Shown here piece after piece: positions 35,257 through 43,718 of a DNA stretch of 64,000 nt (positions within the stretch are counted from its first letter, which is position 1; every line of letters starts with the position of its first letter). The position numbers were made by a program, and so were the translations under genes. The DNA lies in NCBI RefSeq assembly GCF_038024855.1, contig NZ_CP139088.1, positions 186,001 through 250,000 on the forward strand, written 5' to 3'. The notes beneath the pieces are model-generated. The model saw only the letters and a list, made by a program, of their open reading frames with translations. It had not been told where the DNA came from and did not search any database. The DNA is from Methylocella tundrae (GTDB lineage: Bacteria; Pseudomonadota; Alphaproteobacteria; Rhizobiales; Beijerinckiaceae).

Positions 35257-36876
35257 ATGAATTCTCACACCGACGATAGAATGCCGGCGGACATTCGCGG
35301 CTACCATCAGCGCACCAAACATGCGCCGAACCGCTATGCCCTTGGGCCGTCGTTTCTCGATTGGACGTCGCAGCCATCGCCCTATCGTTTATTCGAAGGC
35401 TGCCGCCGTGTGTTGTTGCCGCTGCCCAGCGCAAAAGAGACCGCGCTGTTTCCGGGCTCCGCCGCCGAGCCGGCGCCGCTCGATCAAGACGCTCTTGGCC
35501 TGTTTCTGGAGCTCGCCTTCGGGCTCAGCGCATGGAAGAACTATGAAGGATCAACCTGGGCGCTGCGCAACAATCCCTCAAGCGGCAATCTGCATCCAAC
35601 CGAGGCCTATCTCGTCATCGACAGTATGGCCGGCGTCGGCGATAAAGCCGCGCTCTATCACTATGCGCCGCTCGGCCATGAGCTGGAGGAACGGGCAATC
35701 TATGCCGGCGCCCGCGTCCTGCCGGCGCGCGGCTTCGCCCTTGCGCTCAGCTCGATCCCGTGGCGGGAGGCATGGAAATATGGCGAGCGCGCCTTCCGCT
35801 ATTGTCAGCTCGACGCGGGACATGCGATTGGCTCCGTTGCGCAAGCCGCCGCGGCGCTCGGCTGGAGCGCCCGCCTCTTGCCGGAGCCTTCCGACGAAGA
35901 TGTTGCAGCGCTCCTCGGCCTCACGCGGGCGGACGCGGCGCATCGCCGCGAGCCGGAGCATCCGGACCTTCTGCTTTGGGTCGCGACGGATGATGCGCCC
36001 ATGCATCCTATCGATATGCGCCCATTGGTCGATGCGGCGCGCGTTTGGCGCGGGACCGCCAATCGGCTGAGTGAAGATCATGACGGATGGCCGCTGGTCG
36101 ATCTCGCGGCGCAGTTTTGCCGCAAGCCGCGCATGATCGCGCAAGACCCGGCTCCATCGCATCAGAGCGCAACGCCGGCGCCGGATTTTGGCAAGATCGA
36201 GGTGGCCGAGGTCGTTCGCCGGCGCCGAAGCGCGCAACGCTTCGACGGGGAAGCGATTTTGCCGCGCGCCTCCTTTAGCGCGATGCTGGCCGCCTTGGCG
36301 CCGGGCGCCAAGCCGCTGCTTGCCGCTTTTCCCTGGCCCGCCGCCTTGACATTGCTTCTCTTCGTGCATCGTGTCGACGGCGTCGAGCCCGGATTATATG
36401 CGCTGGAGCGCAATCGGCAGGCCGCCGCGCGACTGCGAGCGGCTGCGCCCGCGTTCGACTGGGCGCCCGTCGATCTCGACGGATCGCCATTGTATCGCCT
36501 GCGCGGCGGCGCCGTCGAAAAGGAAGCAACGCGCCTTGCCTGCCTGCAGCCGATTTCGGGCAATGGCTGTTTCAGCCTCGCCATGGTCGCCGATTTCGAC
36601 CATACTCTTCGTGAAGACGGCGCTTTTGGCTACCGGCGCCTTCACTGGGAAGCCGGACTTATCGGCCAATCGCTTTATCTGTGGGCGACGGCTGCCGGGC
36701 TCTCTGGAACCGGCATCGGTTGTTTCTTCGATGACGAGGTTCACGCCCTGCTCGGCCTGCCCGTCGCAGAAACGCAGTTTCAGGACCTCTATCATTTTAC
36801 CGTCGGGGCGCCGATCGAAGATCCGCGCATTCTGACGCTTCCCGCCTATTCCGACGAAAGACGCGGGGACTTATAA
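35257..36876 (+). CDS. SagB/ThcOx-like tandem nitroreductase-fold oxidoreductase
   Basis: FMN-type protein of 539 residues built from two nitroreductase-like halves. The first half has NNPSSGNLHPTEAYLVI near residue 107. The second starts near 320 with EVVRRRRSAQRFDGE and ends with LSGTGIGCFFDDEVHALLGL. SagB-type dehydrogenases oxidise azolines in peptide natural products, but no YcaO, precursor peptide or transporter gene is visible here. Stand-alone tandem members are of unknown function. It lies between a GST and a toxin-antitoxin pair. Confidence 0.78.
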   Translation: MNSHTDDRMPADIRGYHQRTKHAPNRYALGPSFLDWTSQPSPYRLFEGCRRVLLPLPSAKETALFPGSAAEPAPLDQDALGLFLELAFGLSAWKNYEGSTWALRNNPSSGNLHPTEAYLVIDSMAGVGDKAALYHYAPLGHELEERAIYAGARVLPARGFALALSSIPWREAWKYGERAFRYCQLDAGHAIGSVAQAAAALGWSARLLPEPSDEDVAALLGLTRADAAHRREPEHPDLLLWVATDDAPMHPIDMRPLVDAARVWRGTANRLSEDHDGWPLVDLAAQFCRKPRMIAQDPAPSHQSATPAPDFGKIEVAEVVRRRRSAQRFDGEAILPRASFSAMLAALAPGAKPLLAAFPWPAALTLLLFVHRVDGVEPGLYALERNRQAAARLRAAAPAFDWAPVDLDGSPLYRLRGGAVEKEATRLACLQPISGNGCFSLAMVADFDHTLREDGAFGYRRLHWEAGLIGQSLYLWATAAGLSGTGIGCFFDDEVHALLGLPVAETQFQDLYHFTVGAPIEDPRILTLPAYSDERRGDL

Positions 36877-36938
36877 GTATTTTTCTCAGAAAATCAGCGG
36901 CACGCTTATGCGGTCGTCCTCGCCCGGCAGAGGTTGAC

Positions 36939-36959
36939 ATGGACCAACGACTGGTCCAT
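36939..36959. promoter_or_regulatory. Operator/promoter of the toxin-antitoxin pair
   Basis: Perfect inverted repeat ATGGACCA-ACGAC-TGGTCCAT. It immediately follows and shares its first base with a TTGACA -35 element (36934-36939), 11 bp before the antitoxin start. Overlap with the core promoter fits autorepression by the antitoxin-toxin complex. Confidence 0.65.
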
Positions 36960-36970
36960 TTGATACAGCA

Positions 36971-37228
36971 ATGAGGATTTCCGTAACCGAAGCCAAAGGG
37001 CAATTGACCGATCTTGTCCGCCGCGCCGAAGCGGGCGACGAAATCATCTTAACGCGCCACGGGCAGGCCGCCGTCCGCCTTGTGCCGGTCAAGGCAGTCC
37101 CCGAGGCAAAAGAGCGCAGGAAGCTTCTTGAAGCGATCCGCGCCAGCGGGGGCGCCAAGGCGAGTTCTGGACCGGGCGCGGCGCGCAGTCAGGACTTCCT
37201 CTACGGCGAGGACGGTCTGCCCGAATGA
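36971..37228 (+). CDS. Phd/YefM-fold antitoxin
   Basis: Antitoxin of 85 residues beginning MRISVTEAKGQLTDLVRRAEAGDEI, the Phd/YefM DNA-binding pattern, with ILTRHGQAAVRLVPV. The C-terminal part, after about residue 50, is basic and flexible and ends in DFLYGEDGLPE, the likely toxin-binding segment. It lies 20 bp before the PIN-domain toxin. The palindrome in its promoter indicates autoregulation. Confidence 0.88.
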   Translation: MRISVTEAKGQLTDLVRRAEAGDEIILTRHGQAAVRLVPVKAVPEAKERRKLLEAIRASGGAKASSGPGAARSQDFLYGEDGLPE

Positions 37229-37248
37229 TCGCGCGCGCCTGACCGTCC

Positions 37249-37638
37249 ATGATCGCAATTGACACATCGGCGCTCATGGCGATCGTTCTCAACGAGGCTC
37301 AGTCCGACGCCTGCATCAGGGCGCTCGAAATCGAGCCGAAGGTTCTGATTTCGGCGGGAACGCTGGCGGAAGCCCTGATCGTCGCAGGCCGCCGTAACGT
37401 CGGCGAAGAAATGACAAGGCTCATAGATGGCCTCGGCTTCGAGGTCGTCACCGTAACCCCTGCTTCGGCGCGGCGGATAGCCGAGGCCTATGCGCGTTGG
37501 GGAAAGGGCGCGCATCCGGCGGGGCTGAACTTCGGCGATTGCTTCGCTTATGAAGCAGCCAGGGAAAATGCCTGCGCTTTATTGTTTGTCGGAAATGACT
37601 TCTCGCAAACCGACCTCGAAAGCGTCCTTTCAGCGTGA
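37249..37638 (+). CDS. PIN-domain ribonuclease toxin (VapC type)
   Basis: Toxin of 129 residues, a Mg-dependent endoribonuclease family. The acidic site can be seen: D5 in MIAIDTSALMAI, E in TLAEALIV near 42, D in NFGDCFAYEAA near 98 and D in LFVGNDFSQTD near 117. The order antitoxin-toxin and 20-bp spacing form a standard type II module. The likely target is tRNA or rRNA by family; the exact target is unknown. Confidence 0.9.
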   Translation: MIAIDTSALMAIVLNEAQSDACIRALEIEPKVLISAGTLAEALIVAGRRNVGEEMTRLIDGLGFEVVTVTPASARRIAEAYARWGKGAHPAGLNFGDCFAYEAARENACALLFVGNDFSQTDLESVLSA

Positions 37639-37816
37639 CGCCGCGAGGACGCTTAGTTCCATTCAACCGGGAATTTACGTGGGCTTGCGGCTTTTCGTCC
37701 CCTTTGATCCTGGTCAATTTGCCCGGACGCGCCATATGCAATCCAGCAAAGCAGATCCATTACGCCAACGCCGCGCGAACGGCGTAATCGAGCTAAACGG
37801 GGCCAAGAAATCGCGG

Positions 37817-37828
37817 CCCTGATCAGGG
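37817..37828. promoter_or_regulatory. Palindrome CCCTGATCAGGG before hemN
   Basis: Perfect 12-bp palindrome 28 bp upstream of the hemN start. hemN is often controlled by FNR-type proteins, but this does not have TTGA-N6-TCAA spacing. It may be an operator for another regulator or chance. Confidence 0.3.
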
Positions 37829-37856
37829 TTGATTGCGCGATTTGAGAGACGCTTCG

Positions 37857-39206
37857 ATGTCATCTGTCTTCGACAAATACGCGAAGCGCAGCGTGCCGCG
37901 CTATACGAGCTATCCGACCGCGCCCCATTTCAAAGCGGAGTTCTCCGAAGCGCTCTATCGCGAGTGGCTCGGCCGGCTCGACCCGAATGAGCCCATTTCG
38001 CTTTATCTGCATGTGCCGTTCTGCCAGCAGATGTGCTGGTATTGCGGCTGCAATATGAAGCTGTCGGCTCGCTACGCCCCGGTTTCCGCCTATGTCGAAT
38101 GTTTGATCGCGGAGATCGATCTTGTCGCGGGCGCCTTGCCGGCGCGGATGCGGGTCGCACATGTTCACTTCGGCGGCGGCACGCCGACCGCCCTCGATCC
38201 CGGCGATCTCGCCGCGATTATGGGGCGCATCGCAGAGCGCTTTCAATTGGAGCCCGGCGCCGAACTGGCGATCGAGAGCGATCCGCGAACGCTGACCGAT
38301 GCGATGATCGAGCGGATCGGCGCCCTTGGCTTCAACCGCGCGAGCTTTGGCGTGCAGGAATTCGACCCTAAAGTGCAGGCGGCGATCAACCGGATACAAC
38401 CGCCTGAAATGGTCGCGCGGGCGACGGAAGGCCTGCGCGCGGCTGGCGTCAGGCGCATCAATTTCGATTTGATTTACGGATTGCCGCATCAAACCGCAAC
38501 GGCGCTTCGCCAGACTGTCGAGCAGTGCGTCGCGATGAGGCCGGATCGTGTCGCCCTCTTCGGTTACGCTCACGTTCCGTGGATGGCCAAAAATCAGCGC
38601 ATGATTCCAGAGGACGCCCTGCCCCAGAGCACGGAGCGCGCGGCTCAGGCGGAGGCCGCTGCGGCCGCGCTCGTTTCCGGCGGCTACGCGCGGATCGGCA
38701 TCGACCATTTTGCGCTTGCCGGCGATCCGCTTGCGATCGCCGCCCGCGCCGGAGAGCTGCGGCGCAATTTCCAGGGCTATACGAGCGACGCCGCCCAAAC
38801 GCTGATCGGCGTCGGCGCTACTTCCATCGGCCGAACGCCGAAGGGCTACGTCCAGAACGCCGCCGAGACGGGGGCCTGGTCACGCGCCGTTTCCGCGGGA
38901 CGGCTGTCCGTCGCGCGCGGCCATTCTATGAGCGCGGAGGACGCGCTTCGCGCTCATGTGATCGAACGTATCATGTGCGATGGCGCAATTGATCTCTCAG
39001 CGGCCGGACGCGCCTTTGGGTTCGAGGAGGAGTGGTGGACTGTCGAGAAGACGATGCTCGCTGAACTGCAAGGCGATGGCGTGATCTCCCAGGAGAAGGA
39101 CCGCTTGGCGCTCGCCCCGGATTCGATGCATTTCGCGCGCATCGTCGCCTCGGTTTTCGACGCTTATCTTCGCGCCGCCCCTGTTCGTCATTCCGTCGCG
39201 GTCTAG
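37857..39206 (+). CDS. hemN: Oxygen-independent coproporphyrinogen III oxidase
   Basis: Radical-SAM enzyme converting coproporphyrinogen III to protoporphyrinogen IX without oxygen, for heme synthesis in microaerobic or anaerobic conditions. It is 449 residues, near the 457 of E. coli HemN. The N-terminus SVPRYTSYPTAPHF is a HemN hallmark. The 4Fe-4S motif CQQMCWYCGC lies near residue 55, with HFGGGTPTAL downstream. The C-terminal HemN domain has a typical ERIMCDGAIDL. The start at 37857 is preceded by a modest GAGAG site. Confidence 0.93.
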   Translation: MSSVFDKYAKRSVPRYTSYPTAPHFKAEFSEALYREWLGRLDPNEPISLYLHVPFCQQMCWYCGCNMKLSARYAPVSAYVECLIAEIDLVAGALPARMRVAHVHFGGGTPTALDPGDLAAIMGRIAERFQLEPGAELAIESDPRTLTDAMIERIGALGFNRASFGVQEFDPKVQAAINRIQPPEMVARATEGLRAAGVRRINFDLIYGLPHQTATALRQTVEQCVAMRPDRVALFGYAHVPWMAKNQRMIPEDALPQSTERAAQAEAAAAALVSGGYARIGIDHFALAGDPLAIAARAGELRRNFQGYTSDAAQTLIGVGATSIGRTPKGYVQNAAETGAWSRAVSAGRLSVARGHSMSAEDALRAHVIERIMCDGAIDLSAAGRAFGFEEEWWTVEKTMLAELQGDGVISQEKDRLALAPDSMHFARIVASVFDAYLRAAPVRHSVAV

Positions 39207-39272
39207 CGCGCCGCCGTCCGGGACCGCGCGGATGACGCGCAGGCGGCGTGAAGAGGGATAGCGAAGCGCGCT

Positions 39273-39965
39273 TCAGCCTGGCCGCTGGCCTACCGGGACC
39301 AGCCACGCATTCAACCCGCCCATCATGAATTTTGTCAAAAATTCGTGCAGATCTGGCGCGCTGATGGCCAGCGGCCGGCCGCCGTGAAAAACCGCTTCGG
39401 CGCCGGCGGCGATGATAATCGAAGACGCCAGCATCAGATCGTGTTGAGACAGGATCGAGGCGGGAATGAAGCGCCGGAGATCTTCTTCCAAATTCGCCGA
39501 AAGCCCGCGGATTGTTGTCGAACGATAGAGCTGCGCGCGTACGTTGTGCTGGTTGCGCTCGATGAAAGCCATGGCGCCGTCGATCGACTGCAGCAGATCG
39601 AGATAAGCCCGGTATGTCAGAAACAGAAGCTCTTCCGCATTCGTGGCTTCGGCCGCCGCCTGTCTGGTTTCAATCCGGATCTTCTCGAAGAGGTTTTGCG
39701 AAAGGACCTCGAAGATCGCTTCTTTGGTGCGGAAGTAATTATAGAATGTCCCCGGAGAAACGCCGCTCAGATTGACGATGTCGCGGACCGTCGCTGCGTC
39801 CATGCCGATCGAGCAGAACACGCGCCATGCGGCGGCCTGGATCGCGGCGCAGTTCTGCTCACGCGTGAGCTTTCTCTTCTCCGAGGCGCGATATTGCCGC
39901 GACGACGCTGTGTTCAGCATAGAACTGAACCCGTCTTTTGGAAATTCAGTCATCGAACAAAACAT
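39273..39965 (-). CDS. TetR-family regulator, probable fatty-acid oxidation repressor
   Basis: Regulator of up to 230 residues. The helix-turn-helix lies at about residues 45-90 with VRDIVNLSGVSPGTFYNYFRTKEAIF. The C-terminal domain is helical and hydrophobic, suiting an acyl-CoA-like ligand. It is divergent from the beta-oxidation gene block starting at 40224, the usual place for a FadR-type TetR repressor (PsrA/FadR analogy is inference). The first 15 residues may be an over-extended start; ATG codons lie at residues 5 and 16. No strong palindrome was found in the 258-bp gap. Confidence 0.8.
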   Translation of the reverse strand: MFCSMTEFPKDGFSSMLNTASSRQYRASEKRKLTREQNCAAIQAAAWRVFCSIGMDAATVRDIVNLSGVSPGTFYNYFRTKEAIFEVLSQNLFEKIRIETRQAAAEATNAEELLFLTYRAYLDLLQSIDGAMAFIERNQHNVRAQLYRSTTIRGLSANLEEDLRRFIPASILSQHDLMLASSIIIAAGAEAVFHGGRPLAISAPDLHEFLTKFMMGGLNAWLVPVGQRPG

Positions 39966-40223
39966 ACTCTGATCGAGGATTGCTGCAACGGGAGATCAGC
40001 CCGCGAATGAACCAAACATCAATCGTGAAGCTCGGCTTAAACGTGTGATTATTGCCACCTTCTTAAAGCTGTTGCTGGGGTCACGGGCGGGAGCTATCCT
40101 GCCAAGGCGAACCTGCCTTCGGCCGCCAGCTTTTGAAGGGCGTCACACGCCCGACCATTCGCTTATGCGAGGATCATGGCCTAGTCTTGCCCTCAGGAAC
40201 CATTACCGGGTGGAGTATTTTTG

Positions 40224-41360
40224 ATGACCAAGGCAGTTGTCGCCGGATATGCGCGCTCGCCGTTCACGCTTGCGAAGAAGGGGGATTTAGCCTCCGTTCG
40301 GCCTGACGAACTGGCGGCGCAGGTGATTCGCGCGCTTGTCGCGAAATCCGGCGTTGCGGCGGGCGACATCGAGGATCTCCTGCTCGGCTGCGCCTTTCCA
40401 GAGGGCGAGCAGGGCCTCAATCTCGCGCGTCTTGTCAGTCTCCTGGCCGGTCTTCCGAACTCGCTCGGCGCCGCCACCATCAACCGCTTCTGCGGCTCCT
40501 CCATGAGTTCTGTGCATATCGCCGCCGGCGCCATCAAGATGGAGGCGGGCGAAGCCTTCATCGCCGCGGGCGTCGAAAGCATGAGCCGCGTGCCGATTAT
40601 GGGCTTCAATCCCCTGCCACACCCAGACTTGGCCGCAGCCATGCCCGGCGCCTATATCAGCATGGGCGACACGGCCGAGAACGTCGCCGCCAAATGGCAA
40701 ATCGGCCGCCGCGAACAGGAGGAGTTCTCCCTGCGTTCGCAGCAGCGCGCCGCGGCGGCGCGCGAGGCCGGCAGGTTCGCGGACGAGATCATACCGATCA
40801 CAGGCAAGAAGGGCGCGGTGACGCAGGACGGCTGCATCCGCCCTGAAACCACGCTTGACGCCCTTGCAGCCCTCAAGCCTGCCTTCAGCGCCGAGGGCGT
40901 CGTGACCGCCGGCACCTCCTCGCCGCTGACGGACGGCGCGGCCGCCCTGCTGATCTGCTCGGAGGACTATGCAAAACGCCACGATTTCGAAATTCTCGCC
41001 GCGATCAGGTCTGTCGCCGTCTGCGGCTGCGCCCCCGAGATCATGGGGATAGGACCGGTCGGGGCCTCGCTGAAGGCGCTGGCCCGCGCCGGCCTCGACG
41101 TGAGCCAGCTTGACGTCGTCGAATTAAACGAGGCCTTCGCTTCGCAGTCGATCGCCTGTATCCGCGAGCTGAAGCTCTCGCCCGATCAGGTGAACATTGA
41201 TGGCGGCGCCATCGCGCTCGGCCATCCGCTCGGCGCCACGGGCGCGCGCCTCGTCGGCAAGGCGGCTTTGCTCCTCAAGCGCGAGAAAGGCAAATATGCG
41301 CTGGCCACCCAGTGCATCGGCGGCGGCCAGGGCATCGCCACCATTCTCGAGGCGGTATAA
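40224..41360 (+). CDS. fadA: Acetyl-CoA C-acyltransferase (thiolase)
   Basis: Thiolase of 378 residues for the last step of beta-oxidation. The nucleophile Cys is in NRFCGSSMSSVHIAAGAI near residue 90. NEAFASQSIACIREL and the catalytic His in GGAIALGHPLGATGAR follow, and the last active Cys is in ATQCIGGGQGIA. The ATG at 40224 follows GTGGAG. Its stop overlaps the next gene's start by one base (taATG). It is first of a thiolase, FadN-like, acyl-CoA dehydrogenase order. Confidence 0.93.
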   Translation: MTKAVVAGYARSPFTLAKKGDLASVRPDELAAQVIRALVAKSGVAAGDIEDLLLGCAFPEGEQGLNLARLVSLLAGLPNSLGAATINRFCGSSMSSVHIAAGAIKMEAGEAFIAAGVESMSRVPIMGFNPLPHPDLAAAMPGAYISMGDTAENVAAKWQIGRREQEEFSLRSQQRAAAAREAGRFADEIIPITGKKGAVTQDGCIRPETTLDALAALKPAFSAEGVVTAGTSSPLTDGAAALLICSEDYAKRHDFEILAAIRSVAVCGCAPEIMGIGPVGASLKALARAGLDVSQLDVVELNEAFASQSIACIRELKLSPDQVNIDGGAIALGHPLGATGARLVGKAALLLKREKGKYALATQCIGGGQGIATILEAV

Positions 41361-43681
41361 TGACGGAGATCAAAAAGGTCGCGGTCATCGGGGCCGGCGT
41401 GATGGGCGCGAGCATAGCCGCCCATGTCGCCAATGCGGGCGTCCCTGTCGTACTGTTGGACATCGTCGCAAAAGACAATCCAAACCGCAGCGCCATCGCC
41501 GAAGGCGCGTTGGAAAAGCTGCTCAAGGCCGATCCCGCGCCCTTCATGAGCAAGGCCGCAGCGAAATTCGTGACCACGGGCAACGTCGAGGATAATCTCG
41601 ACCTCCTTGGCGATTGCGACTGGATCATCGAAGCGGTGATCGAGCGCCTCGACGTCAAGCAGGCGCTTTACGCGAGGATCGAAGCGGCGCGCAAGCCCGG
41701 CGGCGTGGTCTCGTCCAATACCTCGACGATCCCGCTCGCGACCCTTGTGGAAGGTCTGCCGGCGGGCTTCGCCGAGAGCTTCATCATCACCCATTTCTTC
41801 AATCCGCCGCGCTATATGCGGCTTTTGGAAGTGGTCGGCGGCGAGAAGTCGAAGCCCGAGGCTCTGGCGGCTGTATCGCGCTTTGCCGACGTCATGCTCG
41901 GCAAGAGCATTGTCCGCTGCAAGGACCGCCCCGGCTTCATCGCCAACCGGCTCGGCGTCTATTGGCTGCAGACGGCGGTGACGGAAGCTTTTCGATCCGG
42001 CCTCGACGTCGAGGAGGTCGACGCCATCATCGGAAGGCCTATGGGCATTCCGAAGACGGGCGTGTTCGGCCTGCTGGATCTTGTCGGCCTCGACTTGATG
42101 CCGCATATCACCGCGAGCCTCGCCGCAACATTGCCCAAGGATGATCCGTTCCATGCTGCGAATACGCCGGTTCCGCTGGTCGCAAAACTGATCGCCGAAG
42201 GCTATACCGGGCGCAAAGGCAAGGGCGGATTCTACCGGCTGAATCACGAAAAGGGGAAGCTGAAGGAGGCGATCGACCTCAAGACCGGCGAATTCCGAAC
42301 GAGCCGCAAGCCCGAGGTGGAGGCGGTCACGGCAAGCGGAAAAGACCTTGTCCGCCTGCTCGAGCACGACAGCGCGCACGGCCGCTATGCCTGGCGCGTG
42401 CTTGGCCAGACGCTCGCCTATGCCGCGGCTCTGGTCGGCGACGCCGCCGACGAGATCGAGTCGATCGATGAAGCCATGCGGCTCGGCTATAATTGGAAGT
42501 TTGGTCCCTTCGAACTGATCGACCAGCTTGGCGGCGCATGGTTCACGGCCAAACTCGAAGCAGGCGGCTTTGCTGTTCCGGCCATGCTGGGCGTCGCCGA
42601 TGGCCGCCCGTTCTACCGCGTCCATGAAGGGCGCCGGCAGGCGCTTGGCCTTGACGGCGTCTACCACGATGTTCCGCGCCCCGAAGGCGTGATCATGCTG
42701 GAGGACATAAAGCGCACCGCCAAGCCGGTCCTGCGGAACGGCTCTGCCGCGCTATGGGACATCGGCGATGGCGTCGCCTGCTTCGAGTTCACGACCAAGA
42801 TGAATGCGATCGACCCTGATACTCTGGACCTTTTGATGCGGTCCGTGCATCAGGTCGCCAAGGATTATAAGGCGCTCGTCATCTATAATGAGGGCTCGAA
42901 CTTCTCGGCCGGCGCCAATCTCGGACTCGCCCTGTTCGCCGCCAACATCGCCGCCTGGAGCGAGATCGAGAACCTTGTGGCCCAGGGCCAGACAGTCTAC
43001 CGCATGCTGAAATATGCGCCCTTTCCGGTGGTTGGGGCGCCCTCCGGCCTGTCGCTCGGCGGCGGCTGCGAGATTTTGCTGAACTGCGACGCCGTGCAGG
43101 CGCATGCCGAGACCTATATGGGCCTCGTCGAGGTCGGCGTCGGCCTCATTCCCGGCTGGGGCGGCTGCAAGGAAATGCTCCAGCGCTGGTTTGCGCTCGG
43201 CCGCCTGCCGAAAGGCCCGATGCCGCCGATCTCCCGCGTTTTCGAGATCATCGGCATGGCGAGCGTCGCCAAATCAGCGGCCGAGGCGAAGGAGTTCTTG
43301 TACCTGAAGTCGACGGACGGCGTTACGATGAACCGGTATCGCCTGCTTGCCGACGCCAAGGCCAAAGCACTGAAGCTCGCCGCCGGCTACGCGCCCCCTG
43401 CCCCGCAAACTCTGAATCTTCCGGGCCGCAGCGCCAAGGCCGCGCTCAAAATGGCGGTGGAGAGCCTCGCCCGGCTCGGCAAGGCGACGCGACACGACGT
43501 TGTCATCTCCACCGCTTTGGCCGATGTGCTCTCCGGCGGCGACACCGATACGATGCTCCCGGCCGACGAAGACGCCATGCTGAAACTCGAGAGGGCAAAT
43601 TTCATGCGCCTGATTCGCCATCCAGACACGCTCGCCCGGATCGAGCACATGCTGACGACCGGCAAGCCTTTGCGGAACTGA
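41360..43681 (+). CDS. fadN: 3-hydroxyacyl-CoA dehydrogenase/enoyl-CoA hydratase, FadN-like
   Basis: Bifunctional beta-oxidation protein of 773 residues with domains in FadN order, the reverse of E. coli FadB. The NAD-binding 3-hydroxyacyl-CoA dehydrogenase comes first (AVIGAGVMGASIAAHVANAG, then HFFNPPRYMRLLEVV near 150). Its C-terminal helical domains run to about residue 430, and an enoyl-CoA hydratase-like domain lies at about 455-650 (NFSAGANLG, GLSLGGGCEILL). Together with thiolase and acyl-CoA dehydrogenase genes it makes a full cycle. It is translationally coupled to fadA. Confidence 0.9.
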   Translation: MTEIKKVAVIGAGVMGASIAAHVANAGVPVVLLDIVAKDNPNRSAIAEGALEKLLKADPAPFMSKAAAKFVTTGNVEDNLDLLGDCDWIIEAVIERLDVKQALYARIEAARKPGGVVSSNTSTIPLATLVEGLPAGFAESFIITHFFNPPRYMRLLEVVGGEKSKPEALAAVSRFADVMLGKSIVRCKDRPGFIANRLGVYWLQTAVTEAFRSGLDVEEVDAIIGRPMGIPKTGVFGLLDLVGLDLMPHITASLAATLPKDDPFHAANTPVPLVAKLIAEGYTGRKGKGGFYRLNHEKGKLKEAIDLKTGEFRTSRKPEVEAVTASGKDLVRLLEHDSAHGRYAWRVLGQTLAYAAALVGDAADEIESIDEAMRLGYNWKFGPFELIDQLGGAWFTAKLEAGGFAVPAMLGVADGRPFYRVHEGRRQALGLDGVYHDVPRPEGVIMLEDIKRTAKPVLRNGSAALWDIGDGVACFEFTTKMNAIDPDTLDLLMRSVHQVAKDYKALVIYNEGSNFSAGANLGLALFAANIAAWSEIENLVAQGQTVYRMLKYAPFPVVGAPSGLSLGGGCEILLNCDAVQAHAETYMGLVEVGVGLIPGWGGCKEMLQRWFALGRLPKGPMPPISRVFEIIGMASVAKSAAEAKEFLYLKSTDGVTMNRYRLLADAKAKALKLAAGYAPPAPQTLNLPGRSAKAALKMAVESLARLGKATRHDVVISTALADVLSGGDTDTMLPADEDAMLKLERANFMRLIRHPDTLARIEHMLTTGKPLRN

Positions 43682-43718
43682 GATCATGCGTCAAAAGAGC
43701 GAGTAGGAAACGTCCAAC

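Noticed and set aside
40138..40170. Small inverted repeats GGGCGT-CAC-ACGCCC and TCGC-TTAT-GCGA as TetR operators
   Set aside because: Too short and not typical in spacing; expected by chance in GC-rich DNA.
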